A stretch of DNA of 64,000 nt from Flavobacterium cerinum (lineage in GTDB: Bacteria; Bacteroidota; Bacteroidia; Flavobacteriales; Flavobacteriaceae): contig NZ_SBII01000002.1 in assembly GCF_004028155.1 (NCBI RefSeq), forward strand, positions 62,001-126,000. Reading direction: 5' to 3'. The translations under genes and the position numbers were made by a program. Positions 1 to 6,941 of this stretch are shown piece after piece; the first letter of the stretch is position 1, and each line of letters opens with the position of its first letter. The notes under the pieces are model-generated. The model made no database searches. It was not told the origin of the DNA and saw only the letters and a list, made by a program, of their open reading frames with translations.

Positions 1-51
1 GTTAAACAACGTCAATGCTATAACTAAGTATTTTGCAAGATTTAAGATCAT
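1..51 (-). CDS. N-terminal fragment of a gene leaving the left edge
   Basis: Reading the minus strand from an ATG at 51 gives an open frame of 17 codons to the window edge, starting MILNLAKYLVIALTLFN. It is a short polar start followed by a hydrophobic stretch, as in a signal peptide or first membrane helix. A perfect TAnnTTTG element lies upstream on the same strand (82-89) at a distance that would give a leader of about 25 nt, which supports a real gene divergent from the AraC regulator. The product cannot be named from 17 residues. Confidence 0.5.
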   Translation of the reverse strand, partial: MILNLAKYLVIALTLFN

Positions 52-81
52 GAGATTTATAATTCTAAAATTTTAATTATA

Positions 82-89
82 CAAAGTTA
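82..89 (-). promoter_or_regulatory. Candidate -7 element of the left-edge gene
   Basis: The minus strand reads TAACTTTG, a perfect match to the Bacteroidota -7 consensus TAnnTTTG. It is placed to start transcription near 75, about 25 nt before the ATG at 51. Confidence 0.5.
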
Positions 90-108
90 GATATTACAAA
101 ATGTCGGA

Positions 109-129
109 TAATGTCTATATTTGACATTA
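109..129. promoter_or_regulatory. Inverted repeat over the araC-type promoter
   Basis: Perfect 7-bp arms TAATGTC (109-115) and GACATTA (123-129) are separated by 7 bp. The spacer plus first base of the right arm (116-123) is TATATTTG, a perfect -7 element for the AraC gene whose ATG is at 148. A further half site AATGTC lies at 100-105. A protein bound here would cover the -7 region, as expected of autorepression. The regulator that binds is not shown by the sequence. Confidence 0.5.
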
Positions 130-147
130 ACATGTTAATTAACGACA

Positions 148-930
148 ATGGAAACTTCCCGATTTTGCCACCTCACTGTTGATGAGATTAAAAAAACAGC
201 TTATGTGTGGCATGAGCCCGACTGGAAGTTTACCAATGAGTGGCATTCGCATAAAATGGGACAGCTCATTTTTGTGGAAAAAGGAGTTCAGTACCTTTAT
301 ACCCCAACCAAAACATATCTTTTACCTACGCATCATTGTGCCTGGGTACCATCAGGAATGATGCACAAAACATTTGCTCCGTCTGGTCAGGTGTACCTGC
401 GCTGCATTTTTATAAATGATGTGCCTGAAGATCCATTTTTTAATGAACTCACTATTTTTCATACGCCCAAGATTATACAAGAAATGGTATTGTATACTGA
501 GCGATGGTCACGATTGGAAAACTATGATGCTGGAGAGTTTGATTTTATAAAAGCACTCATAGGAATATTGCCTGCAACTTTTAAATCATCTATACCACTA
601 ATACTTCCGGCACCACAAAACCCAAGGATCGTAAACATCATCAATTATCTTACAGCAAATATAGGAGAGGATATTAAGATAACAGAACTGGCAGATCATT
701 TCAATATGTCGGCACGTACAATGGAACGCCTGTTTAAAAGTGATCTTGGAATGAATATCTCTAAGTATATTAAACTGTTTAAGATTATCAAGGCGGTAGA
801 ATTGCTTTCTGTGCCCGGTGAAAATGTAAAGAGCGTGGCCGGTAAAGTAGGGTATAACAGCGTTTCTACCTTCAGTAATACTTTTAGCAGTGTGCTGGGT
901 ATTCGGCCAAATGATATGGTCGTGAAATAA
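148..930 (+). CDS. AraC-family transcriptional regulator
   Basis: Predicted cytoplasmic DNA-binding regulator of 260 residues. The N-terminal half (about 20-110) looks like a cupin-type sensor domain, with WHSHKMGQLIFVEKG as the typical first strand motif. The C-terminal 100 residues (about 160-260) form the double helix-turn-helix of AraC/XylS proteins: ITELADHFNMSARTMERLF is the first and VKSVAGKVGYNSVSTFSNTF the second, followed by the usual LGIRPNDM ending. Length and layout fit cupin-AraC proteins that control a divergent neighbour. Here that neighbour is the truncated left-edge gene. The ligand is unknown. The gene is convergent with the SIP gene, with a 9-bp gap. Confidence 0.9.
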   Translation: METSRFCHLTVDEIKKTAYVWHEPDWKFTNEWHSHKMGQLIFVEKGVQYLYTPTKTYLLPTHHCAWVPSGMMHKTFAPSGQVYLRCIFINDVPEDPFFNELTIFHTPKIIQEMVLYTERWSRLENYDAGEFDFIKALIGILPATFKSSIPLILPAPQNPRIVNIINYLTANIGEDIKITELADHFNMSARTMERLFKSDLGMNISKYIKLFKIIKAVELLSVPGENVKSVAGKVGYNSVSTFSNTFSSVLGIRPNDMVVK

Positions 931-939
931 TAACCGTGT

Positions 940-1635
940 TTACTTTGCTTCTTTCCAAAATGGTTTTGCTTTCAGATTTTTTGGATTCCAGTTTCTTTCA
1001 TTTTTAAAATAGTTCTGTAAGGTAATTACAGTATTTGGATCACCTAAAAGATAAGCAATACCCTCACCTTCAAAATCAGGAAGCAGTGACACTATTTTAT
1101 TTTTTATAGTTTCAGGGTCTAACGGATTGATTACATAATAATCTAATGGAAAGCTGTCATCTATATCGGGGAAAATATCCCGTTGATTATAGGTATAGAT
1201 GAAACTAAATACTTTTTTGTTTAGAGGAAGATTGCGATTGATCTCATACAAATGAGATAGTGATGTAATGTCTCCTATCATCAGGTAATAATCAGCACTA
1301 TCATCTAATAATAGTTTTCCTCTTGGTGGTTTAAAATATACTGTGTCGCCTTTTTCAAGTGTCCTTACCCAGTTGGCACCTTTTCCATTGGAGAAAGTAC
1401 AAATGGCTACATCAATAATTTGATGTATAGGTTCGTAGTTCCAAATGGTGTATTTCCTGTCGTCTATGTTTGGCTGTGTATTAGGGTCACCCAGAAAAAT
1501 GTCCATAGTAAAGCCTGGAATATACTCTAATTGTTTAAAGTCGTCACTTTGTATCCTTAAGTGATAGACATGTCTGTTAACCTGATGTATATGTATTAAT
1601 TTTCCTTGCTGTATACTGATGATATCTTCGTGCAT
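940..1635 (-). CDS. Siderophore-interacting protein (SIP) family flavin reductase-like protein
   Basis: Cytoplasmic 231-residue protein resembling SIP-family FAD-dependent ferric-siderophore reductases. An N-terminal FAD-binding barrel carries RKYTIWNY (about 60-67), which matches the RxY[ST] flavin motif of the ferredoxin-reductase fold. The central GKGANWVRTLEKGDTVYFKPPRGKL follows the family pattern, and the C-terminal half is a reductase-like NAD(P)H domain ending in KPFWKEAK, like the basic KxYW tail of SIP proteins. Flavin binding and iron or haem reduction are inferred from the family. It is transcribed alone after the Crp/Fnr gene, from a separate promoter with a Crp/Fnr-type palindrome 50 bp upstream of the ATG, so its expression is probably tied to that regulator. 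Confidence 0.8.
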   Translation of the reverse strand: MHEDIISIQQGKLIHIHQVNRHVYHLRIQSDDFKQLEYIPGFTMDIFLGDPNTQPNIDDRKYTIWNYEPIHQIIDVAICTFSNGKGANWVRTLEKGDTVYFKPPRGKLLLDDSADYYLMIGDITSLSHLYEINRNLPLNKKVFSFIYTYNQRDIFPDIDDSFPLDYYVINPLDPETIKNKIVSLLPDFEGEGIAYLLGDPNTVITLQNYFKNERNWNPKNLKAKPFWKEAK

Positions 1636-1654
1636 AATTATTCATTTAATACAG

Positions 1655-1662
1655 CAAAGATT
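1655..1662 (-). promoter_or_regulatory. Candidate -7 element of the SIP gene
   Basis: The minus strand reads AATCTTTG, seven of eight matching positions to TAnnTTTG if the free positions are counted. Its centre lies exactly 33 bp downstream of the centre of the Crp/Fnr-type box at 1685-1698. That puts the box near -40 of the predicted start. Confidence 0.45.
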
Positions 1663-1684
1663 GCTATACTAGGAAAGACAAACA

Positions 1685-1698
1685 TTGATATAGGTCAA
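1685..1698. promoter_or_regulatory. Crp/Fnr-type binding site upstream of the SIP gene
   Basis: TTGATATAGGTCAA is a 14-bp dyad with TTGA/TCAA ends, the layout of an FNR-type box (TTGAT-N4-ATCAA). It sits in the 65-bp gap between the crp gene and the SIP gene, directly after the crp stop codon. The same motif with identical flanks (AAACA before, AA after) recurs at 3219-3232. Confidence 0.6.
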
Positions 1699-1700
1699 AA

Positions 1701-2270
1701 TCAGATCTTTGATTTTAATCTGCTTAGTGTTTCCTGAGAAATGTTGAGGTAAGAAGCAACCATCTTATTAGGAAGACGTTGTACTACATCCGGTTTCTGG
1801 CTCAGCAGCTGTTTGTAACGCTCTTTGGCATCCATAGTGATGAACGACATCAGGCGGTTTGTATTGGTAACATAAGCCATTTCCAAATAATAGCGGTAGA
1901 ACTTTTCCCAGGAAGGTATTGTTTCCAACAGATAATGAAAATCATCCTGAGTTATGTACAGTAGCTCGGTTTCTTCCAGAGCCTGAATAAATTCCAAAGA
2001 AGGCTCTTTGGTAATAAAACTTACCATTCCGGTAGCAAAGTTATTTTCAAAAGCGAGATAGCGTGTAGCGTCGTGTCCTTCTTCGTTAATGAAGAATATG
2101 CGTAAACAACCTTTGCCAACGAAGAACATCCGTTGGCTGGTTTGCCCATGAGTAACCAAAAGTTCGTTTCTTTTTGGTGTCAGTGGCTTGAAATAAGATA
2201 GTATGGTTTTCAGCTCATCGTCTGTGACCGTTATCTTATTTCGTATGTAGTCTTCAATTTGATCGTACAT
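1701..2270 (-). CDS. Crp/Fnr-family transcriptional regulator
   Basis: 189-residue regulator with an N-terminal cyclic-nucleotide-binding-type beta roll (about 20-115, including [19 protein letters not shown]) and a C-terminal helix-turn-helix, [24 protein letters not shown]. Only one cysteine is present, so an FNR-like [4Fe-4S] oxygen sensor is unlikely; the signal is unknown. The start overlaps the end of ribB by 17 nt, so the two are cotranscribed. The two Crp/Fnr-type palindromes next to this operon suggest it activates both its own operon and the SIP gene; that is inference. Confidence 0.88.
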   Translation of the reverse strand: MYDQIEDYIRNKITVTDDELKTILSYFKPLTPKRNELLVTHGQTSQRMFFVGKGCLRIFFINEEGHDATRYLAFENNFATGMVSFITKEPSLEFIQALEETELLYITQDDFHYLLETIPSWEKFYRYYLEMAYVTNTNRLMSFITMDAKERYKQLLSQKPDVVQRLPNKMVASYLNISQETLSRLKSKI

Positions 2271-2937
2271 CGGCTATGGTATAATCCTGAACAAATTTAC
2301 GATAATGAATAATATCAGCGATATAGAGTACAATGAGTTGATGCGTTTTTGCAAAAGTAATGATCTCCGGCAATCGTGCCATCGAGCCATCTTCATTCAT
2401 TAGTTCACACAATACGGCCTGTGGTTTTAGTCTGGCTAGCTTTACCATATCTACGCTGGCTTCGGTATGCCCGTTCCTTGCCAGTACGCCTTTATTGTTA
2501 GCACGTAAAGGAAAAATATGACCCGGTCTGGAAAGATCTTCCGGTGTCGCATAATCGTTACAGGCAGCCTGTATGGTTCTTATCCTGTCGGATGCCGAAA
2601 TGCCTGAGGTTACACCTTCTCTTGCTTCTATACTTACTGTAAAAGGAGTCTGGAAATTACTGGTGTTTTCTTCCACCATGTAAGGTAAGTCTAAGGCATC
2701 TGCTTTTTCATTGGTTAGGCATAAACATACAATACCGCTGCATTCCCTTATCATTAAAGCCATATCTTTTACGGTCATGTTTTCGGCAGCAAAGACCAGA
2801 TCGCCTTCGTTCTCTCTATTCTCATCATCGGTTATTATAATTCCTTTTCCTGCTCTTAGCGCAGCGATGGCATTTTCTACGCGTTCTTTACTGTCTCTTC
2901 CGGAGAAGGATAACGGACTGATTAAATTTTCGATCAT
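2254..2937 (-). CDS. ribB: 3,4-dihydroxy-2-butanone 4-phosphate synthase RibB
   Basis: Converts ribulose 5-phosphate to 3,4-dihydroxy-2-butanone 4-phosphate and formate, a precursor branch of riboflavin. The 227-residue protein has the acidic active-site loop [11 protein letters not shown] near residue 36, the [11 protein letters not shown] segment and [13 protein letters not shown], all characteristic of the family. There is no GTP cyclohydrolase II domain, so it is a single-domain RibB rather than the RibBA fusion. An upstream in-frame ATG at 3030 lies inside the DUF2798 gene and would add 31 unrelated residues. The ATG at 2937 overlaps the DUF2798 stop as TAATG and is preferred. Placement in a Crp/Fnr operon beside a flavin-dependent SIP gene suggests regulated flavin supply, probably in addition to a housekeeping copy elsewhere. 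Confidence 0.93.
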   Translation of the reverse strand: MIENLISPLSFSGRDSKERVENAIAALRAGKGIIITDDENRENEGDLVFAAENMTVKDMALMIRECSGIVCLCLTNEKADALDLPYMVEENTSNFQTPFTVSIEAREGVTSGISASDRIRTIQAACNDYATPEDLSRPGHIFPLRANNKGVLARNGHTEASVDMVKLARLKPQAVLCELMNEDGSMARLPEIITFAKTHQLIVLYIADIIHYRKFVQDYTIADVRSN

Positions 2938-3161
2938 TATTTTGAAGAGATTAGCTTTTCGGATAATTTTCTTGCATTCGGGATAATAAGGAATGCGGCA
3001 ACATAAGCAACCGGAAGCATTACCGTCCAAGCTTTAAGAAATTTAAGGAACCAATCCTCGCCAAAACCATAGTTACGCATCAGTCCTACAAAAGCCATGA
3101 TGAGTGTCATCGGTAGTACAACCAGTAATGTGTAGATGTACTTAAAATACTTTTTTTTCAT
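2937..3161 (-). CDS. DUF2798 small membrane protein
   Basis: 74-residue inner-membrane protein with two predicted helices (about 8-28 and 43-62) separated by [17 protein letters not shown]. The pattern, including the proline before the second helix and basic ends, fits the DUF2798 family, whose function is not established. It is the first gene of the operon with ribB and the Crp/Fnr gene; its stop overlaps the ribB start in TAATG. A candidate -7 element and a Crp/Fnr-type palindrome precede it. Confidence 0.75.
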   Translation of the reverse strand: MKKKYFKYIYTLLVVLPMTLIMAFVGLMRNYGFGEDWFLKFLKAWTVMLPVAYVAAFLIIPNARKLSEKLISSK

Positions 3162-3188
3162 TTTTATGGATATTTATTATTGATGATG

Positions 3189-3196
3189 CAAAGTTG
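3189..3196 (-). promoter_or_regulatory. Candidate -7 element of the DUF2798-ribB-crp operon
   Basis: The minus strand reads CAACTTTG, matching TAnnTTTG except at the first base. Its centre is 33 bp from that of the Crp/Fnr-type box at 3219-3232, the same distance as at the SIP promoter. Confidence 0.45.
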
Positions 3197-3218
3197 TACC
3201 ATCCTTGGGGGGTAAACA

Positions 3219-3232
3219 TTGATGTAGGTCAA
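3219..3232. promoter_or_regulatory. Crp/Fnr-type binding site upstream of DUF2798-ribB-crp
   Basis: TTGATGTAGGTCAA differs by one base from the box at 1685-1698 and shares its flanks. It begins 58 bp upstream of the DUF2798 ATG. Position near -40 is typical of class II activation by Crp/Fnr proteins, here likely by the regulator encoded in the same operon. Confidence 0.6.
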
Positions 3233-3285
3233 AAAACGATTTGGGCATGATATTGCTTTTCTTTTCTTATTTTTGATAAAAAAAT

Positions 3286-4737
3286 ATGAGGAAAATATTA
3301 CTTTTCTTAGTGTTGCTGCCACTCTCTGTATTTTCACAGAATTGTTCCTGTGAAGACAATTTCGAATGGCTTAAAAAAACATTCGAAGAAAACGATGCCG
3401 GATTTCAATATGTTATAGACATGAAGGGAGATGGTGCCTATACTCAGCTTAACGATGAGTACAGGAAGAAAGTAAAGGCGATTACTAAAGACGATGAATG
3501 TGTGAATACACTAAAAGAATGGTTGTTGTTTTTTAGATCAGGACATTTATCGTTAAATGTTGCTGGGAGTAGAGGGAATACTGAACTGCCGGATGCTAAA
3601 CAAATCATTGAGAAATATAAAGGTTGGGAACAATATTCGATCTCAGAAAAAGAGTTTAAAAAATACCTCTCATTACTAAAAGAACCTGGCTTTGAAGGGA
3701 TATGGATAAGTGAACCTTATACGATTGGGATAATTAAACGTGAGAAAGAATACATAGGTTTTGTAATGAACAGTAATGATCCTTATTGGAAAAATAACCA
3801 AATTAAGCTTAGAATTAAACCAAACAAATCAGGAGACGGGTTTGAAGCGGTTTATTATATGAAAGATCATTCTATAATGAATGTCAGGAAAATAGATAAA
3901 GTTGGGAATAACACTATGTTCTTTGACTGGATATCTTTTAAGAGGCTATATCCAGAATATACCGATACTAAATCTGTAAAAGAGTATCTTGAACTTAATA
4001 CATCTTCAAATCCAGTTGCAAAACAGATTTCTAAAAATACATTTTTACTGCGGATACCTTCTTTTTCTGAGAAGAAAAGAAAAATGATTGACAGTCTTAT
4101 TGTTAGTAATCGCGATATGATCTCAAGATGTGAAAATCTTATTATTGATATAAGAAATAATGGAGGAGGCAGTGATAGCAGTTTCCAGAAGTTGATCCCT
4201 TATTTGTATACAAACCCGATTCGATCTATTGGAGTGGATTATTTATCAACACCGCTTAACAATAAGAGAATGGACTATTTTATTGCTTCGGATGATTTCA
4301 CAGAAACTGATAAAAAATGGGCACGTAAAGGCTTAGTCAAGCTAAATAATAACCTTGGTAAATTTGTGAACCTTGAGGACAGCGATGAAGTACAGGTAAG
4401 TAAATTAGATAAGATTTCGGAGTATCCAAAAAATGTAGCGATTCTTATTAATGAAAATAATGGCAGTACAGCTGAAGAGTTTTTACTATTAGCTAAACAA
4501 AGTAAAAAGGTGAAGCTTTTTGGAACAACAACAGCTGGTGTCTTGGATATTTCGAATATGAATTTTGTAGATTCTCCTTGTAAGACATTGCAGTTGGGTT
4601 ACGGACTTTCGCGAAGCAGAAGAATACCGGATATAGCTATTGATACAAAAGGGATTCAACCGGATTATTACATTGACAAAACAATTCCAAGTGAAGACTG
4701 GATTGATTTTACGGAAAAAATACTTTTAAATGAATAA
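3286..4737 (+). CDS. Exported S41-family (C-terminal processing type) peptidase
   Basis: 483-residue exported protein with a signal peptide (residues 1-18, ending VFSQ). The N-terminal part (about 20-240) is family-specific. The S41 peptidase core follows, with IDIRNNGGGSDSSFQKL near 287-303 and the nucleophile motif NENNGSTAEEFLLLAK, giving Ser394 as the probable catalytic serine. S41 enzymes usually have a Ser-Lys dyad, and K404 is a candidate. No clear PDZ domain is visible. It probably acts in the periplasm or outer membrane on unknown protein substrates. The gene stands alone and is followed by a strong terminator. Confidence 0.85.
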   Translation: MRKILLFLVLLPLSVFSQNCSCEDNFEWLKKTFEENDAGFQYVIDMKGDGAYTQLNDEYRKKVKAITKDDECVNTLKEWLLFFRSGHLSLNVAGSRGNTELPDAKQIIEKYKGWEQYSISEKEFKKYLSLLKEPGFEGIWISEPYTIGIIKREKEYIGFVMNSNDPYWKNNQIKLRIKPNKSGDGFEAVYYMKDHSIMNVRKIDKVGNNTMFFDWISFKRLYPEYTDTKSVKEYLELNTSSNPVAKQISKNTFLLRIPSFSEKKRKMIDSLIVSNRDMISRCENLIIDIRNNGGGSDSSFQKLIPYLYTNPIRSIGVDYLSTPLNNKRMDYFIASDDFTETDKKWARKGLVKLNNNLGKFVNLEDSDEVQVSKLDKISEYPKNVAILINENNGSTAEEFLLLAKQSKKVKLFGTTTAGVLDISNMNFVDSPCKTLQLGYGLSRSRRIPDIAIDTKGIQPDYYIDKTIPSEDWIDFTEKILLNE

Positions 4738-4763
4738 CTTTGATATATTCGTTTGATAAAAAG

Positions 4764-4788
4764 GCTCAGTTTTTAACTGAGCTTTTTT
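4764..4788 (+). terminator. Rho-independent terminator after the S41 gene
   Basis: Stem GCTCAGTT/AACTGAGC with a TTT loop, followed by six T. Confidence 0.85.
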
Positions 4789-4850
4789 AATTAAAGTAGA
4801 CTCTTAATTTGGTTTCTTCCAGAGGCTAATCTTTTTTTAATACAAAGTAC

Positions 4851-4858
4851 TATCTTTG
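4851..4858 (+). promoter_or_regulatory. -7 element of the small-protein pair
   Basis: TATCTTTG is a perfect TAnnTTTG match. The first ATG of the next gene is at 4865, so transcription would start within a few bases of the start codon and the mRNA may be nearly leaderless. Confidence 0.5.
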
Positions 4859-4864
4859 AATGTA

Positions 4865-5263
4865 ATGAAAGAAACCCAGTTTACATATTGTAAAAAACTG
4901 TTGCTGAAATTGCTGCTCTTAACGGCATTATTTTGCAGTGTATTTACATTTTCAATCAATACAGGGATTTCATCAACGACATTACAAAAAATAAACACAG
5001 AGCTTTTTTCTCCGGATATTAAAGTAATTTCCAAACGTGTTATTTCCTATAAATATGCTTTACGGCAGATTGGTCTTAGTGCTTTTGATACCTTTTACAC
5101 TCCAAAATGGGCAAATCTTACTATAGCTCATAATATGCTTGAAAAAGTAAAGTTTTATGAAACTTTAAAGAACTGTTATTGTATAGAGTTGTTTATTCGT
5201 TTTACACCTACTAAAACTACTTCTCAAACTTTAGATGATGAGGTTTTTGTACTACTGGGATAG
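4865..5263 (+). CDS. Small exported hypothetical protein
   Basis: 132 residues from the ATG at 4865; a TTG three codons earlier is part of the -7 element and is not used. A basic N-terminus followed by a strongly hydrophobic stretch (about 10-30) looks like a signal peptide or anchor. The rest is a small domain with NCYCIEL near residues 103-109 and no motif I recognise. The carboxy end, DDEVFVLLG, is acidic and hydrophobic. It is probably cotranscribed with the downstream small gene, with an 89-bp gap and no terminator between them. Function unknown. Confidence 0.55.
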   Translation: MKETQFTYCKKLLLKLLLLTALFCSVFTFSINTGISSTTLQKINTELFSPDIKVISKRVISYKYALRQIGLSAFDTFYTPKWANLTIAHNMLEKVKFYETLKNCYCIELFIRFTPTKTTSQTLDDEVFVLLG

Positions 5264-5352
5264 TCATATCCTATTAGCCGGTTTAACGGCTGTTCAAGTA
5301 CTACAAAAACAGTATATGCTGCGTGTCGCGGGATATCAATCATTTTATTTAT

Positions 5353-5550
5353 ATGATAAATTTCAAAAAACTATTGAGACTGTTGTGGCTCATCGTTTTC
5401 ATGATTTTGGCAAGTGTAGGAGTTGGTCTCGGTGGAGGCGTTCCACTTCCTTTATCAGCTAGAAAAAGGGATGCAACGGAGGTTCAGACTGAACTGCCCG
5501 AATCAGATAAAAAGGCAACTAAAATTGCAGAATTTAAGAGAAAAGAATAA
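5353..5550 (+). CDS. Small single-pass membrane protein
   Basis: 65 residues from an ATG at 5353; an in-frame ATG at 5323 is also possible. There is one hydrophobic segment (about 8-27) followed by GGGVPLPLSARKRD and a highly charged tail rich in E, K and D. The layout (short basic N-terminus, helix, Gly/Pro linker, charged tail) is that of short one-helix proteins. I think similar proteins occur in other flavobacteria but cannot confirm this here. It is the second gene of a pair and is followed by a terminator. Function unknown. Confidence 0.5.
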   Translation: MINFKKLLRLLWLIVFMILASVGVGLGGGVPLPLSARKRDATEVQTELPESDKKATKIAEFKRKE

Positions 5551-5562
5551 ATAGTAATTAAT

Positions 5563-5592
5563 AAAAAAGCGCATCAATCGAAGCGCTTTTTT
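5563..5592. terminator. Bidirectional terminator between small pair and murF
   Basis: A run of A, GCGC, a 10-base loop, GCGC and six T form a 10-bp stem with U tracts on either strand, serving the convergent genes. Confidence 0.8.
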
Positions 5593-5593
5593 A

Positions 5594-6874
5594 TTAAAGG
5601 ATATCCAGTGTTCTTTCCAGTGCCATACCTCTCGAGCCTTTTATTAATAAGGTTTTGTCGGTTGGCTTTATAGTAGAGAAGTACTCTTTAAAATCTTCAT
5701 AGCTGGAGTAAAAATGCAAATGTGGTGATTCAACTTTATTGGAATAAAAGTCTTTTCCAACAAAATATACTTCTATTTTATTTTCATGAATCAATGAATT
5801 GACAATTTTATGATGTTCTTCCAGGCTTTCATTACCCAATTCAAACATATCTCCCAGGATAGCTATTTTAGAACCTTCCAGATGGGTAAAGTTTTTTATA
5901 GCTGCCTGCATGCTGCTTGGATTGGCATTATAGGCATCCAGTATTATTTTATTACCATCTTTTTCTAATAGCTGCGATCTGTTGTTCGTAGGGAAATAAC
6001 TCTCAATAGCATCTTTTATTTTAGCTTCACTGATCTTGAAATGTAGACCTATCGCTATAGCTGCACTTATATTGGTAGCGTTATAGACGCCAATAAGGTT
6101 TGAATGAATATCTACACCATTATATTTTACGGTAACCATAGGATCAGCCTTTATGCTTTCAATATGTATGTCGCAGTTATAGTTATCTGCAGCAAATGTA
6201 AAACGTGATAGGTGTTGTGTTTTTTCTTTTTGTATCTCATCATCAAGGTTTACAAAAGCCGTTTTAATATTTTGTGACAGGTAGTCATAAAGTTCGCTTT
6301 TACCTTTTATAACGCCCTCAAAGCCTCCAAAACCTTCAAGATGTGCTTTGCCAAAGTTTGTAATATAGCCAAAGTTAGGTTCTGCAATTGTACACAAAAA
6401 AGCAATTTCCTTCTGATGGTTAGCACCCATCTCTACGATACCTATTTCGGTGTCTTTAGTAAAAGACAATAGGGTAAGAGGTACACCGATATGATTGTTG
6501 AGGTTGCCTATAGTGGCTGTTGTGTTATACTTTTTAGAAAGTACAACGTTAATAAGTTCTTTGGTTGTGGTTTTACCGTTACTTCCGGTAAGGGCAATAA
6601 TTGGCAGACCGAGTATTCTTCGATGATGAAGTGCCAGCTGCTGCATTGCTTCAAGGCTATTGTTTACCAATAGCATGTTGTCATTGCTTTTGTACTCAGG
6701 GTTGTCTATTACAACATATTTTGCTCCTTTTTCCAGTGCTTGTTGAGCAAATGTATTGGCATCAAAATTATCTCCTTTAAGAGCAAAAAATATAGAGGCG
6801 GGTGTTATTTTTCGGGTATCAGTTGTTACACCGCTGCACTGCAAAAAGTACTTGTAAAGTTGTTCGGTTTCCAT
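5594..6874 (-). CDS. murF: UDP-N-acetylmuramoyl-tripeptide--D-alanyl-D-alanine ligase MurF
   Basis: Cytoplasmic ATP-dependent ligase that adds D-Ala-D-Ala to the UDP-MurNAc tripeptide, the last soluble step of peptidoglycan precursor synthesis. 426 residues, usual length. An N-terminal substrate domain (TDTRKITPASIFFALKGDNFD) is followed by the Mur P-loop GSNGKTTTKELI near residue 107 and by GIVEMGANHQKEI. The C-terminal domain carries LDAYNANPSSM. It lies downstream of gldJ on the same strand, separated by a terminator. The gldJ-murF order is common in flavobacteria. Confidence 0.95.
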   Translation of the reverse strand: METEQLYKYFLQCSGVTTDTRKITPASIFFALKGDNFDANTFAQQALEKGAKYVVIDNPEYKSNDNMLLVNNSLEAMQQLALHHRRILGLPIIALTGSNGKTTTKELINVVLSKKYNTTATIGNLNNHIGVPLTLLSFTKDTEIGIVEMGANHQKEIAFLCTIAEPNFGYITNFGKAHLEGFGGFEGVIKGKSELYDYLSQNIKTAFVNLDDEIQKEKTQHLSRFTFAADNYNCDIHIESIKADPMVTVKYNGVDIHSNLIGVYNATNISAAIAIGLHFKISEAKIKDAIESYFPTNNRSQLLEKDGNKIILDAYNANPSSMQAAIKNFTHLEGSKIAILGDMFELGNESLEEHHKIVNSLIHENKIEVYFVGKDFYSNKVESPHLHFYSSYEDFKEYFSTIKPTDKTLLIKGSRGMALERTLDIL

Positions 6875-6888
6875 AAGGTGTATAAAAA

Positions 6889-6915
6889 ATAAAAGCCCTA
6901 AGATAGGGCTTTTAT
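6889..6915 (-). terminator. Terminator between gldJ and murF
   Basis: Perfect 12-bp stem ATAAAAGCCCTA/TAGGGCTTTTAT with a 3-base loop, followed on the minus strand by TTTTTTATA. murF would then depend on read-through or a promoter in the short gap. Confidence 0.8.
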
Positions 6916-6941
6916 TGTATTCTATAATTTTTGAAACTTAA

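Noticed and set aside
2938..3030. Longer RibB starting at 3030
   Set aside because: The extra 31 residues are cysteine-rich and come from the DUF2798 frame; the TAATG start at 2937 agrees with the family start.
3162..3285. FMN riboswitch in front of the ribB operon
   Set aside because: The leader is only about 125 bp up to the next gene, including a Crp/Fnr box, and the conserved RFN-element segments are not visible.
5235..5462. 75-codon frame overlapping the two small genes
   Set aside because: It overlaps both better candidates in another frame and its C-terminal part is arginine/serine-rich, as in shadow frames.
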